A DNA stretch of 64,000 nt from Pseudoips prasinana (GCA_951640165.1 OX621243.1:7936001-8000000); one strand, 5' to 3'. Positions 11,015 through 22,129 are shown, numbered from the stretch's first letter. The notes: a model not told the origin generated them from the letters alone. Program-made: numbers and translations.

Positions 11015-12864
11015 ATGCCCAACCTGTTGTCAAGGTCAAGACCTTGACAAATGAGGAGCTAGCGGGTGTGCCAGGTTTGGTGCACCCCATAGCAGCTGAA
11101 GAAAAGGCAGCGAAGGCTGCAGATAAGAAGAAGGCCGCTAGGAAGGTCAGGGAGACTTTTTCCCGCCCGGCCACTCCAGTACCTGGACCATCGAGGGAAC
11201 AAGCCGCGGGCACGGAGAGTGATAGCTCTCTTAGGTCCGCGGTTTCCATGGAGTCGGTATCCAGCCGAGATGGCCGCGCGGAAACTCCTGGCTCGAAACG
11301 GACGAGACGCGCCGTGCAGGATGGACGCCAGGTCAAGGCCGCAAAACTTTGTGGGAGGACCGACGGGAGCGTGCTGGAGCTAGAGAACCAGCGGCTACGC
11401 TCCCAGTTGGCCTCCTTAGAGGTGCGGGTGATCGCCATGTCGGCGGAAATGGCGGAGCTTCGTAAGAGAGATGTCGGGGCTTATCCGCCATTGCCGTCGC
11501 CATCCCGGCAGTCACCACCTGCTCCGCGGTCGCCGCCGTCTTTGAGACCGTCTCCGCCGCCGGCGCCGATTGTCCGCGCTCCATCGTCGCCGCAACCGGC
11601 CCCGATAACCCGGAGGAGCAATTTAGATGCTCCCCGTGCTGTACCTGCTCGGGAAGACCACGTCTCGCTTGAAGATAGATTTGCGGCAATTCTGGACCGC
11701 AAAATGCGAGAAATGGGGCGCATCTGGACCAACGTTTGGTTCAGATGCGCCAGGATGTCATAGTGGAGGTCTTCCCGGGGAGGGCCATCCGCCCACCACT
11801 CGCTGGGAGCGCAGCGCCGCCCCAAGTACCACCCACCGCGAAGCGGGGTGTCCGGCAGCGGGCTGACGGCTGCCGCCGCAGAGGCCGCTGCGGCTAGGAA
11901 TGCGACGATGCCGATGCGGTCAGCGCCACTGCCACCTGCCGAGGGTACATGGGCCCAGGTGGTTGGCCGAAAGGCCAGGGCCAAAGCTGCCCACCTTAAT
12001 CGGCCACCGCCGCCTCCGCCTCCGCCTCCAAAGAGGCCTGTCGCACTGCCGCGACCTCCACCGTCCGCGGCAGTGACGATAAACTTGCCGTCGACCTCGG
12101 CCACTACCATGGCCGAGGTCATGAAGATGGCAAGGACCAAGGTCCAATTGCAGACCTTGGACTGGAGGCTGGCCTTCGCCCCAAGAGGGCTTTGACCGGG
12201 GGTCTTATTTTGAGGATCCCTGGTCCAGAGGGGTCCGCGAAGATGGAGGCCCTCACTACTCGGCTAAGGGAGGCCTTAGCCGAGACGGGTGCGGTGGTGG
12301 CGCACCCTGTCGCAATGGGAGAGCTACGGGTGATGGACCTGGATGACTCCGCCGACCCCACCGAAGTGGCTGAAACATTAGCCACGGCGGGAAGATGTGC
12401 CGCCGCCGACGTAAAAGTCGGCGAAATTAGGTTCTCACCGTCGGGCTTAGGTTTGGTGTGGGTTCGGTGCCCACTAGTGGCCGCCCGCAAATTAGCGGCA
12501 ATCGGCCGGGTGCTGGTGGGCTGGATGTCGGTCCGGGTTACCGCTACCGCCGGTAACCCAGAGCTCTCCAGTGTTACCGCTGCCTGGAGAGGGGGCATGT
12601 CAGGGCTCGGTGCACCGGTTGCGACCGGAGCGCGTCGTGCTTCGTCTGTGGCCAACAGGGCACAAGGCGAAGGAGTGCACGGCGCGCGCCCCTTATTGCG
12701 TAGTGTGTGCCGACCTTGGCAGGCCGGCAAACCACCGCCTGGGCAGCGGTAGGTGTACGTCACCTAAACGAAAGGGAGCAGGACGTCCTGCCACGTCCGC
12801 TCCTACATCGGCGCGGTCCAACGATCTGGGCTCTGGCCCCGGTGGGGTGTCCATGGAGGTCTAA
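11015..12864 (+). pseudogene. R1-like ORF1 (Gag-like nucleic-acid-binding protein), frameshifted
   Basis: ORF1 proteins of the R1 clade bind element RNA and form the RNP. Visible in order: a charged N-terminus; a coiled coil (LELENQRLRSQLASLEVRV, about 11375-11430); a Pro-rich stretch (11480-11620); GTWAQVVGRKARAKA (about 11945); GELRVMDLDD and VWVRCPL (12320-12470); then three zinc knuckles, C-YR-C-LERG-H-VRAR-C from 12572, C-FV-C-GQQG-H-KAKE-C, and C-VV-C-ADLGRPAN-H. The frame is lost near the 5' start (an ATG at 11015 is out of frame with the body), near 11740, near 12170, near 12560 and in the second knuckle near 12655, where one G appears missing. The stop is at 12862-12864. All knuckle ligands survive despite the breaks, so decay is moderate. 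Confidence 0.8.
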
Positions 12865-15690
12865 AAATTCTTTCCCCCCCAACTTATTTTGCAGGGCAAC
12901 TTGAACCACTGCATCGCTGCGCAAGCTCTTCTTGCGCAGACGATTGCTGAGCGTTCGGTTGCCCTAGCGATAGTGGCGGAGCCTCACTCCGTTCCCGACC
13001 ACCCTCGTTGGTTCGGGGCGGATGGGGGCCTCTTCGTCATTTATTGGGCAGAGGCGGAACATGACCCCCATTGCGCACTCCTTGCCAAGGGGCCCGGATT
13101 TGTCGTCGTGGAGTGCGGACCAGCAGTCGTGGTGGGCTGCTACAACTCCCCGAATTGCGGCCTCGAAAATTTTGAGGCGTACCTGGACGGGATAACGAGC
13201 CATATTAGCTCTTACCAGTCCCGTCCGGTACTCGTCCTGGGCGATTTTAACGCCCACTATAGTGTGTGGGGCGATGCCCGGGACGACGTTCGAGGGGAGT
13301 CACTGCTGGAATGGGCCGCCGGACTGGACCTCCGTCTGTTAAATCGGGGTTCAGTCAGCACTTGTGTGCGGTGGCAGGGGAGTCGATCGTCGACTTGACG
13401 TGGGCGACTCCCTCGGCCATGCACCTGGTCTCGGGGTGGAGAGTTGCGGAGGAAATCGCCACGCTGTCGGATCACCGACACATATTTTTCAGCGTGGCCT
13501 TCCGTCCGCCCCGAGGCGGCCCTGACCGCAGTAGTGTTGTCCCACCGCGGCGCTGGTGCCTACGCCGCTTGGACCGCGACATGCTGACGGCTGCCGCCGT
13601 CGCCATCGCCTGGTGGGCGAGTGAGGGTGGAGAGAGGATCCCGTCCGATTCCGATTCGCATGCGGGCTGGTTCCGGGGCATCATGTCTCGCATCTGCGAC
13701 ACGTCGATGCCCCGGATCCGTCCGGGTGACAGACGAGGCTCGCAGTATTGGTGGTCGGCCGAAATCGCTCGACTCCATTCGGAATATATCGCAGTGCGCT
13801 GCCGACACCAGCGGGCCCGTCGGAGGAGGCGAGCCAATGCCGAAGAGGCTGCCGGAGCGCACAGGGCGTATCAAGTCGCCATCAAGGCGCTATCCATTGC
13901 GATAGCGGAAGCCAAAGCTCGGTCCTGGAACGAGCTCATCGAGGGACTGGATAGGGACCCATGGGGGCGCCCGTACAAAATGGTACTGGGCAAGCTCAGA
14001 CCGTGGGTCCCTCCGTTGACGAGTACCCTGGACCCGGATTTCTTGAGGAGGGTGGTGGACACCCTCTTCCCTAGGGTCCAGGACAGTCCTTCAGACCGTC
14101 TGTCACCGTCGTACCATGATGGGGACGACTAGTTGGAGGTGATGGAGGGGGAGTTGGACCGAGCAGTACGGCGACTTGCGGCCCGAAATACCGCATCTGG
14201 CCCGAATCGGATACCGGGCAGGGCGTGGGTTTGCGCCCTGGCAGTCCTAGGGGACCGGATGAGGCAACTGTTCACCAGCTGCCTCCGTAGTGCCGTGTTC
14301 CCCACCTGCTGGTGGAAAGAGGCAAGGCTGGTGCTATTGCACATCGGGTGGGGGGGGGGGGGGGGGGGCGTTGGCGGTGAGTTTAGACATCGTCAACGCC
14401 TTCAACTTCGTCCCCTGGCCTCCCTATCTCCGTGGTATAGTCGGGGCATATTTGCGCGACAGGACGATCAAATTCGTCGGTCGGAACGGGATTGAGATCC
14501 AGAGGGAGCTCTCCTGCGGGGTTCCTCAGGGGTCCGTGTTGGGACCTCTGCTATGGAGCCTCGCGTACGATGCGGTCCTGCGGATAAGCCTCCCTCCCGG
14601 AGTGAGCGTCGTCTGCTATGCGGACGACACGCTCGTCATAGCCCGGGAGGTAAGCTTCTAGCGGGCGGTACGGTTCGCCGAACTCGGAGTTGCGTGTGTC
14701 GTCGCGGCCATTTTGAGACTGGGCCTTCGGGTAGCGCCTCACAAGACCGAGGTGGGGGGGTACATGAAGTACCTGGGCCTCCACCCTAGACAGCCGATGG
14801 GGCTTCGAGGAGCATTTCGAGCGTCTGGCCCCCCGAGTGCGCCGGATAACTGGTGCGTTACACCGGCTTTTGCCGAACCTCGGGGGTCACAGGGAAGAAG
14901 TTTGCCGCCTCTACGGAGGTGTCGTGCGATCCATGGTCCTTTATGGGGCGCCCGTCTGGTGTAACGCCTGACGGGCGCCTCCCGCTGCAGGGCTATTTTG
15001 AATAGCCTGCAGCGTGTGGTGGCCATACGGATCGCACGAGGATACCGGACGGTATCCTTTGAGGCGGCGACACTCCTGGCGCGCTTCCCGCCGTTTGATC
15101 TCCTGGCGGCAGTCGACGCGACGGTTTACACCGAGACCCGCGTCCGCTGGAAGAGCGGTGAGGCGCCAGAGCAGACGCTCATTGCCTATAGGCGGGATGC
15201 ACACCGGCGCGTACTAACACAGTGACGCGCACGGCTGGAGTTGCGCCTGAACGCGCGCCAACGTGCCGTCGGTGCTATCTTGCCTCACCTCGAGGCCTGG
15301 GTGGGAAGGAAGGGTGGTTACGTCACCTACAGACTGACACAGATACTCACCGGACACGGGTGTTTCGGTGAGTATCTGTGCCGGATCGGCCGAGAAGCGA
15401 CGACACATTGTCACCATTGCGGGAGCGACCTGGACTCTGCCCAGCATACGCTGGAGGAGTGCCCGGCCTGGGAGGTCGAGAGACGAGTCCTGGTCGCTGA
15501 GATCGGACGGGATCTTTCGCCACCAGCAGTCGTATATGCGATGCTGGCTGGCGACTCCACCAAATGGGACGCCATGGCCTCCTTCTGTGAGGCAGTTTTG
15601 CTGCAGAAGGAGGCCGCCGAACAGGATCGGGAACGAGCCGATCCCGCTCGCAGGCGGAGGGGGCGTCGGGGTGGCGGCGGCAGCCGTTAG
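12865..15690 (+). pseudogene. R1-like ORF2 (APE endonuclease - reverse transcriptase), broken
   Basis: ORF2 would nick the target and reverse-transcribe the element RNA there. Endonuclease signatures remain: LNHC, VAEPHS, LGDFNAHYSVWG (about 13240), LLNRGS, SIVDLTWA, TLSDHR (about 13470). A G lost near 13375 shifts the frame within the domain. The linker (YWWSAEIARLH, DPWGRPYK, LRPW.PP) follows to a TAG at 14130-14132. RT motifs include LDIVNAFN (first catalytic Asp at 14386), SCGVPQGSVLGPLLW and YADD (14617-14628). A C-terminal zinc motif, CHHCGSDLDSAQHTLEEC, lies near 15415. Further lesions: a G19 tract replacing part of RT (14350-14368), a TAG at 14659-14661, an apparent loss before YMKYLGL, a shift near 14800-14990, and a TGA at 15223-15225. 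The final stop is 15688-15690. Confidence 0.85.
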
Positions 15691-15999
15691 CCCAACTCCC
15701 CTCGGAGCTGCGGTGGCAGTATGAGAAGTGTCCTCAGCTGCCGCCACGTGCAAGCAGCCCCGGGAAGACAGCGAACTGTTTGTGGCGCAGTCGCTGTGCC
15801 GTACTGGCAGGAGTCGGCTAATGGGGAGGGCAACCCACAATCCTCCCGGGTGCGGGTCCCGACCATCTGGGACACGGCGCAAAAGGGGGGCACCGGAGCA
15901 GCATACCCGCGTTCCCGGGGCTCCCCCTATCAGGCGCCAGAAGAAGTCCACGGCGGGATGGGTTTAGTCGGTGCGAGTGAGTCCCGCAGACACTTTTTC
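15691..15999 (+). other. R1-like 3' UTR, proximal part
   Basis: GC-rich non-coding sequence after the ORF2 stop. 'tgtttgtggcgcagtcgctg', 'cgttcccggggctcccc' and 'gcagacacttttt' recur at 17207-17510 and partly at 35281-35417, which confirms it as the element's own 3' UTR. It resumes at 16541 after the nested LINE. Confidence 0.75.
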
Positions 16000-16540
16000 A
16001 CATTCAAGATGGTTGAGGTCATCAGAGAACCTTAAACTGCAAATGCCAAGTCATTCCACCGATTATTACGGCAAATCATTTACAGTGCAGGCTGTGCGCC
16101 TGTGGAACGCACTGCCCTTAACAATAAGAAAAGCGCAATCGTTAAATATTTTTAAAAATAATGTTAAAAAACATTATCTATCTGCCTAGACTACTGTATA
16201 AGCATATTTATTTACCGCTGTCGCCTTTGGTTTTTTTTTTCTCGCGCATTCCTGCTTTTATAGACTTTTTTTTAAATTATTCTATGAATTTCTTTTTTTA
16301 CTTTTTGTTATTAATTTGTATAAGGTTATGTTTACATTAAGTTGACCTATTGTTACACCTACCTACCCTGTTTTCCCTTTCCTTAGTCTATCCACTCCAT
16401 AATTGGTTGTCTGGAAGAAATCGCAGTAGCGATAAGACCGCCCTTTGTACTTAATTTATGTATGCTCTTTTTTTTAATTTTAAGTTATGGTGTACAATAA
16501 AGAGTATTTTACTTTTACTTTACTTACTTTACTTTTTGCG
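16000..16540 (+). mobile_element. nested 5'-truncated LINE in the R1-like 3' UTR
   Basis: The insert begins abruptly at 16000 and ends in a (TTTAC)-rich tail. A 7-bp duplication, 'acttttt' (15993-15999 and 16541-16547), flanks it. Joining the flanks restores the sequence seen at 35370-35410. The coding remnant, to a stop at 16189, ends RLWNALPLTIRKAQSLNIFK, the RT C-terminus typical of jockey/CR1-like LINEs. The 3' UTR carries 'gttgtctggaagaaatcgc' and 'tacaataaagag' with an AATAAA signal. The same tail is at 37325-37460 on the minus strand. Confidence 0.8.
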
Positions 16541-16589
16541 GGTGGCATGCGTAGGCATTCCCCCTGCCTTATCAAAAAAAAAAAGATGG
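16541..16589 (+). other. R1-like 3' UTR, distal part and A-tail
   Basis: 'gcgggtggcatgcgtaggca', 'ttccccctgcc' and an A-run end the element. The same end, with an A-run, closes the truncated copy at 35417. Confidence 0.8.
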
Positions 16590-16934
16590 TAACGTACATC
16601 ATATATTTTTTTAGTTTTATTATTCTCTTATTTTAGAAGTTACAGGGGGGGGGGGCACTCATTTTTCCACTTTGGAAGTGTCTCTCGCGCAAACTATTCA
16701 GTTTAGAAAAAATGATATTAGGAACCTCAATATCATTTTTGAAGACCTATCTATAGATACCCCACATGTATTTCACGGTTCACAGAATACATCTACTTAC
16801 CAAGTTTCAACAGTACAGCTCTTATAGTTTCGGAAAAAACTGGCTGTGACATACGGTCGGGCAGACAGACAGACAGACAGACATGACGAATCTATATGGG
16901 TTCCGTTTTTTGTAATTTGGTAACGGAACCCTAA
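16590..16934 (-). repeat. dispersed 'GGTTCCGTA' repeat, part 2 (split)
   Basis: Continues the repeat interrupted at 10344. It includes a G-run (about 16646-16655), the 'gtctctcgcgcaaactattc' segment, a (CAGA)n tract at 16861-16882 and the closing hairpin 'gggttccgttttttg...ggtaacggaaccct'. The parts join to about 520 bp, similar to the copy at 40231-40787. Confidence 0.8.
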
Positions 16935-17206
16935 AAAGATCAACCTAGCTTTGTAGAACGTAGCTTTTCAAAAGCAAAACAAGCAGTTGTCTTGTCAGTG
17001 GATTCACTTTTACAGCGTCTTAAATATGACGTAGGTAGTCAGAGGGATTTTTGATTTACAAGAGTAGTGTATTAACGTGGCGCTGTCCTGTATTTATGTT
17101 AATCTGTATTGTGATCTGGCTTCTGAAAATAGGTATCAAAGTAACATAGGAATAAAATGAGCATAGTAATATTAATTTTGATTGGGTATCGATTAATTAA
17201 ATAGAA

Positions 17207-17510
17207 ATGGGACTGCAAGGTTCCGCATCCAGATATACTTCAGTTTCCGGGAAGACAGCAATCTGTTTGTGGCGCAGTCGCTGTGCTGGACTGGCAGGAG
17301 TCGGGAACAGGGGAGGGCAATCCAGAGCCCTCCCAGGGTACGTGTCCCGACCATGGGACTGGGACATGGTACAAAAGGGGAGCACTGGAGCAGCATAACC
17401 TCGTTCCCGGGGCTCCCCCAATCAGGCCTCAAGAGAAGTCCACGGCAGGTTAGGTTTAGTCGGTGCGAGTCCGACATACCCACCCGCAGACACTTTTTGT
17501 GTAGCAGGAT
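17207..17510 (+). mobile_element. R1-like 3' UTR fragment
   Basis: 'caatctgtttgtggcgcagt', 'ggtacaaaaggggagc', 'cgttcccggggctccccc' and 'gcagacactttttg' match 15760-15999 in order, at clearly less than full identity. The terminal A-tail and the 'gcgggtggcatg' end are missing. This is an older, truncated copy. Confidence 0.75.
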
Positions 17511-17589
17511 ACATTTGATAAGAGATGATGCTCCATACTTTTATTTGACACGAAGACATTTAACTAGTAAGTACTTAGTAATATGCATT

Positions 17590-17690
17590 CATGCATGGTT
17601 ATTAGTAGTATATGTAATCAGTTTTCATAGGTTTCCATAGTACAAGCTCTGCTTAGTTGGGGATCAATCAATCAATCAATATTTATTGTG
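17590..17690 (+). repeat. SINE family B tail fragment
   Basis: 'ccatagtacaagctctgctt' followed by an (ATCA)n tract matches the 3' end of SINE B copies (for example 36690-36720). Confidence 0.4.
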
Positions 17691-18747
17691 TGAAATTTGG
17701 TAAAAATAGTATAGAAATAGTTCACAAAAATCAACCACACAGGTGTACACAATTTTACATTTCCTGCAAGTAATAAATGTCATGTTTAGTTAAAATATTC
17801 ATCAAAGTTTACTAAAAATAATGAACACCAATTTTTATAACATCACAATATTTTTCACAGTTAAACAATCCCTATAAAATCAAATTAATAATATAATACA
17901 TTCAAATATAATAGTAATAATTTATATGTCAACAATTTCAAAGTAAATATAATCAGTGTCAAATAATAATACCATGTCAATAAAATATCTGCTACCATAA
18001 TTCAATAATTGTTGTAATTGTCAAAATACGAATAAAAATTAATTCAATTATTAAAATTTTAAACACAGTTTCATGTATATCTTATATACCTAAACTAAAG
18101 TCATTTAGCAAATTAGTGTGCATTTTTTTTTTAATTGACTGGATAGATGACTTGAATCAGATGACCGTGAGTGATGTAATGTCCTAAACAAGACATTGTT
18201 CATTAAATATAAATAAGAGAATCCTTTTAGATTTCTTTTATCAAATAGGTCGAATATTTTTGTCCTAATCGTGGTTATTTGACTTCTCCGTTTTGCGTAC
18301 ATTAATTACGTTAAAAAAGTGTGACAAAGACAAAATAATCGTTTTGGTAAATAAACATGTTCACATGAAAAGAATTACGTACTGACATTACGCAATTGAA
18401 GCGACAAGTATTTATATTTATCTACAAATGTTGCTAAGACCTTCAACATCTTTAAAAGTCATGATCACGGCCAGCGACTAAATTTTCAAGGAAATAAATG
18501 TATATTGTTGAAGATGAAATTACGCTCTAATAATATTTTAAATTATGTGATTTTTAAGGTTTCATGTCAAAACAAGTGAAAAACCGTTGGTATACTTGAC
18601 GATGACTATTCCATAAGCAAAATTATGGAAGGAAATGTAGAGGAGAGGAAAAGTTGGGGCAGGCCAAGATTAACTAACATGGATCAAACCAAAGGAAATG
18701 TGGGAATAAGTAGTTTGCAAGAGTTCAAGCGATTACCGGACAATGGC
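17691..18747. other. AT-rich spacer
   Basis: Extremely AT-rich; no ORF beyond chance length and no recognised repeat. Confidence 0.35.
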
Positions 18748-18945
18748 TTAATACAAGCTAGCTAAATATCACTACCATTATGTAATAAATTGTATAAATG
18801 TTTTAACATTCCGTGTACCTAAAAATCTGTAATAAGTAACTAGTAATAATAACTGTATTACTGCAAACATGTTCTGACTATTTACAAGCGCTTTTTTAAA
18901 GTCTACGTGAATAAAAACCTTTTTTTTATTTTATTTATTTGTTTA
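18748..18945 (+). repeat. LINE 3' tail family T1
   Basis: 'gctagctaaatatcactacc', 'catgttctgactatttacaa', 'gcgcttttttaaagtctacg' and 'tgaataaaaacc' with a T/A-rich end. The AATAAA signal just before the end gives the sense strand. Other copies: 26848, 28742, 39208, 42778 and 59063. Confidence 0.65.
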
Positions 18946-19734
18946 CCTCTTTCATTATTACCTCATAGCACTCTGCTTCTCTTGTTAACATCGTAGAAGT
19001 GGCGCAGAAAATGACCCGGTTTCACTTAAAATCTGGAATAAATTTCACATATATCAAATCACCCAGTATCACAAAATGGCTGGTTTAAACTGATCAGGGG
19101 CTACCGCCTAAGTAGCCGGTCATCGTGATTGAAATCGGCGTTTAAAGAGATGAAGGTTAAAAATGACATGTTCAATAGGCTTCAGCGATGAAACTTGATC
19201 TCAGACCATTTATGACGTCACATGCACTGAAGGATGGAAGGTTATCGAATTAATGATTTAGATTTACGCAGTGGCCAACCAACTGCTGTCTAATAATACA
19301 ACTAACACTTGAACATTTCCTTAAGGAAATTTATAGTTTGTCTAATATGAATAAAATTCAAGAAAGAGGACATCATATTCATGCCCATTGATTAGGTACG
19401 AGTAGGTACAGTCACAAACCGGTGTCTATACTTACTATATACAATACGGAAGTCTCCTTGAGTCACCGCCGTAATTATTATGAAAATTAGATTCATACAT
19501 AACTAATCCTCATCTTTTCATAGCGTCTGCCACTTGCATTATGTTTTTATGATGTATCGAATTGAGAATAGATGTACAATCACACGGATAATCAGTTTAC
19601 AATTTTGCTTAACATGCAAATGTACGAAACTACGCGAATTATTTGTCGATAAAATGCAAGAAGTAGAACATTATTAGGTTAAAAAATCTTTTTTTTTTAG
19701 ATTCACAGTCTGCTGCTCACTAAAGACACATAAT
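18946..19734. other. AT-rich spacer
   Basis: No gene or repeat recognised. Confidence 0.35.
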
Positions 19735-20205
19735 ATGTTTTTATTGCGGGCCAATTCTCAAGGACAACTTCCATCCGGTGGGCGGAGGGACATGTCGGAC
19801 TCTATCGGCTATACACCATACTGGAGTTACTGCAAGGTTCACCAGTAGTATGCACCAGGACCCCTCCCGCGCTATGCCGACGCTCGCCCTGGGCAACGAG
19901 AGGTAGGGTACAGCGTTCATTCGCTTGAAGAGCAGCCCGACTGGGGAAGTACCTCCACAATACAGAAGACGTTACTTAATAATAACATTATAATTTTAAT
20001 GTTGTTTTTCTGCGTGTGAGTAAGGTCACCAGAGCTCATTGGGGTGGGGGAAGGGTCAGCAACACGTTTTTGCTGACTTTTAATGGCCGACAACGTACCA
20101 ACGACTCCTCCGGTGTTGTGAGTGTACATGGGCGGCGGTGATCACTTACCAACAGGTGACTAACAGGACACTTGCTCGTTTGTAGCCCGCGGGTATGTAA
20201 AAAAA
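19735..20205 (+). repeat. dispersed retroelement fragment (family Z)
   Basis: Contains 'gaagagcagcccgactgggg', 'gcgtgtgagtaaggtcacca', 'ttaatggccgacaacgtacc' and 'gcggcggtgatcacttacca', ending in an A-run. The reverse of the same sequence is at 36065-36450. Probably the 3' part of a LINE or a SINE; no intact frame. Confidence 0.5.
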
Positions 20206-20329
20206 AAAACTACATTGTCTCTTTCTAAACCCCTACTGCGTATGATAGCGCGTGGCCACCTCGTCCTGCAGGTGCCAGGGGTTGCGTAATGAATGTCTTC
20301 ATGACTCAACCCGCCGTATATTAGGGTAT

Positions 20330-20420
20330 TTCATCAGAACATCAGACTAACTACAACATATATCTAATCCTAAACTAAGCAAAGCTTGTACTATTGAAGC
20401 CAGATAACTGATATACAACA
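20330..20420 (-). repeat. SINE family B 3' fragment
   Basis: 'aaactaagcaaagcttgtac' and 'gccagataactgatatac' match the minus-strand SINE B copies near 36998 and 59663. Confidence 0.45.
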
Positions 20421-20465
20421 TTTACTAGGTACTTTTAAGATGTGAATATATAATTATATAGATAA

Positions 20466-20708
20466 CTAGCTGACCCGGCAGACTTCGTACTGGCTCAATC
20501 GATAAATAAAAGACCTAAACTTTTGTTTGAGAAAACGTTTATATGGGAAAAAGAAAAGGGATGTTTTTAGGGTTTTCCCGGCAATTATCTGAATTTTTAT
20601 CTTCTTTTAAACCTTTCCTAGACCTCCACGATCATTTCAAGGCCAAGATAAGATAAATCCGTTCAGACGATCTCGAGTTTTAGCAAAACTAACGAACAGC
20701 AATTGATT

Positions 20709-20743
<35 letters not shown>

Positions 20744-20750
20744 TTAAGAT
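20466..20750 (-). mobile_element. probable Helitron with terminal (AT)n
   Basis: Starts, read on plus, with CTAG then 'ctgacccggcagacttcgta', the reverse of a Helitron 3' end; the far end is an (AT)n microsatellite (about 20708-20745). No coding content. Confidence 0.45.
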
Positions 20751-21119
20751 ATTACAAGCAAGGAATATGATGGTGGCGTACTTCAAGTAGCTGTAAATAT
20801 AATACAATGAAAACAATTGCCATTATAGATAATAATTTTATGAGTAATGGTGTAATAATGGACGCTATAAACGATGATGTGGTCTTTTATTATGCTCAAA
20901 CATTACACTTATTGTAGAAACAAGTATTAGTCAAATGCAAATATTCCGTCATATTGTAAGCATGGTTAATCAGCTGTAAATTTTTTACACGGTGTGTCGT
21001 ACGTCGCCTAATTTTAAAACTTACTTATAATAACAACCTTTAGAAATGGCGTAAAAATTACCCGATTAAGAAAAAATATGTTGCTATATTACCCTGTATT
21101 TGTGTTATTTTGTGAATTA
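20751..21119. other. AT-rich spacer
   Basis: Nothing recognised. Confidence 0.3.
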
Positions 21120-21535
21120 TATACTATGCTCGGAGATTCCCTGCGAGATCGAATGTTGGAATCCGCAGGGCAACCAAAGTCGGTGACTTACAACATAGCC
21201 CGAAGAATTGTAAAGCTGTAGTGGCAGTGGGCGGGGCACATAGCTCGTAGAACTGACGGCCGTTGGGGAAGAAAGGTTTTCGAGTGGCGATCACAAACCG
21301 AAAGACGCACAGTGACCAGGCCCCCTGCAAGATAGACCGATGATCTTGTGAGGGTCGCTGGAAACCCAGCGGTTTCCAGCGACCCTCACAAGATCATCGG
21401 TCTTGTGCTATCCGCATCCAGCGATGCGGATAGCACAAGACCGGCAATTGTGGAGCTTTTTGGGAGAGGCCTTTGTTCAGCAGTGGACGTCTTTTAGTTA
21501 ATACGATGATAACGATGATGATGAATAGATAATTT
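21120..21535 (+). pseudogene. RTE-type LINE C-terminal fragment, interrupted by inverted insertion
   Basis: Degraded RTE coding: 'gtggcagtgggcggggcaca', then 'accgatgatcttgtgagggt' (TDDLVRV), then 'tgggagaggcctttgttcag' and an ATGATG tail. Between the TDDL region and the final LGEAF region lies an extra 52-56 bp that is an inverted copy of both flanks (21334-21443). The related fragment at 29985-30105 lacks it. Confidence 0.65.
21334..21443. repeat. two adjacent perfect hairpins with identical CAGC loops
   Basis: Hairpin 1: arms 21334-21366 and 21371-21403 (33 bp, perfect). Hairpin 2: arms 21398-21418 and 21423-21443 (21 bp, perfect). Both loops are cagc. The layout is A-cagc-A'-B'-cagc-B, with a short overlap where A' meets B'. 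Confidence 0.9.
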
Positions 21536-22129
21536 TAATTTATCTGTATTTTGATTTCTCATAACGCGCAAGATAAGCGTGAAACAATAAAATTCGGTTT
21601 TCTCAGTTTTTTAAACTTATAAATACGAACCGAGGAATTATTATTTATTTACCTGATTAGGAATATAAGCCGATATCATAAACTATTTTTATATATAACG
21701 CGGATCCCTATTTGGATCAAGAAGCACAAAGAAGATACCTATTGTCAGATTACAGGAATTCTCTTCTTAATTATAAAGTTCATGAACATATCCAGTCTTT
21801 TTTTATGTTAGGTAAGGTTAATATTCTCATCGATTCAGATAATAAGATACGTAAAACTTTACAAAAAAGCTTAACAATAATATCATTAAATATAATTACC
21901 ATATAAAATAAAGTTTAATGGCTTTTAGACGCTGCTTATAGTTATAATTTTATTACTAATTAAGTATTCTGACCATTTTATTTTTATTATATCTGTACAT
22001 TTTTTACTCAAGATAAGGTAATATAATAATAATAATAATAAACATTTATTTCAGACAAGGTCCATATTTTGTTAGTAACAATGTGCTTAAAAACTAATGT
22101 GAGTAATTGGTAACAAAAAATTAAATTTC
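21536..22129. other. AT-rich spacer, LINE tail with (TAA)n
   Basis: An (ATA)n tract at 22023-22042 followed by 'aacatttatttcagacaagg' looks like the reversed tail of a LINE on the minus strand. The rest is unassigned. Confidence 0.35.

Larger units (their letters stand above)
10345..16589 (+). mobile_element. R1-clade non-LTR retrotransposon, near full length
   Basis: A two-ORF LINE with a GC-rich 5' region (10345-11014), ORF1 with zinc knuckles (11015-12864), ORF2 with APE endonuclease and RT (about 12865-15690), a 3' UTR and a terminal A-run (16574-16584). A ~13-bp target duplication flanks it, close to the 14 bp known for R1. Its GC-rich composition stands out against the AT-rich surroundings. 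Frameshifts, stops and internal deletions make it inactive. A second LINE (16000-16540) sits in its 3' UTR; without that insert it is about 5.7 kb, normal for the clade. Related 3' ends lie at 17207-17510 and 35281-35417. The clade call rests on the ORF1 triple CCHC, the endonuclease motifs and the C-terminal CCHC. Confidence 0.85.

Noticed and set aside
11481..12147. Long minus-strand frame opposite ORF1 (219 codons)
   Set aside because: Low-complexity Gly/Arg/Ala shadow of the proline-rich plus-strand ORF1.
15214..15951. 245-codon minus-strand frame
   Set aside because: Antisense shadow of the ORF2 C-terminus and 3' UTR; the sense strand carries the conserved CCHC motif.
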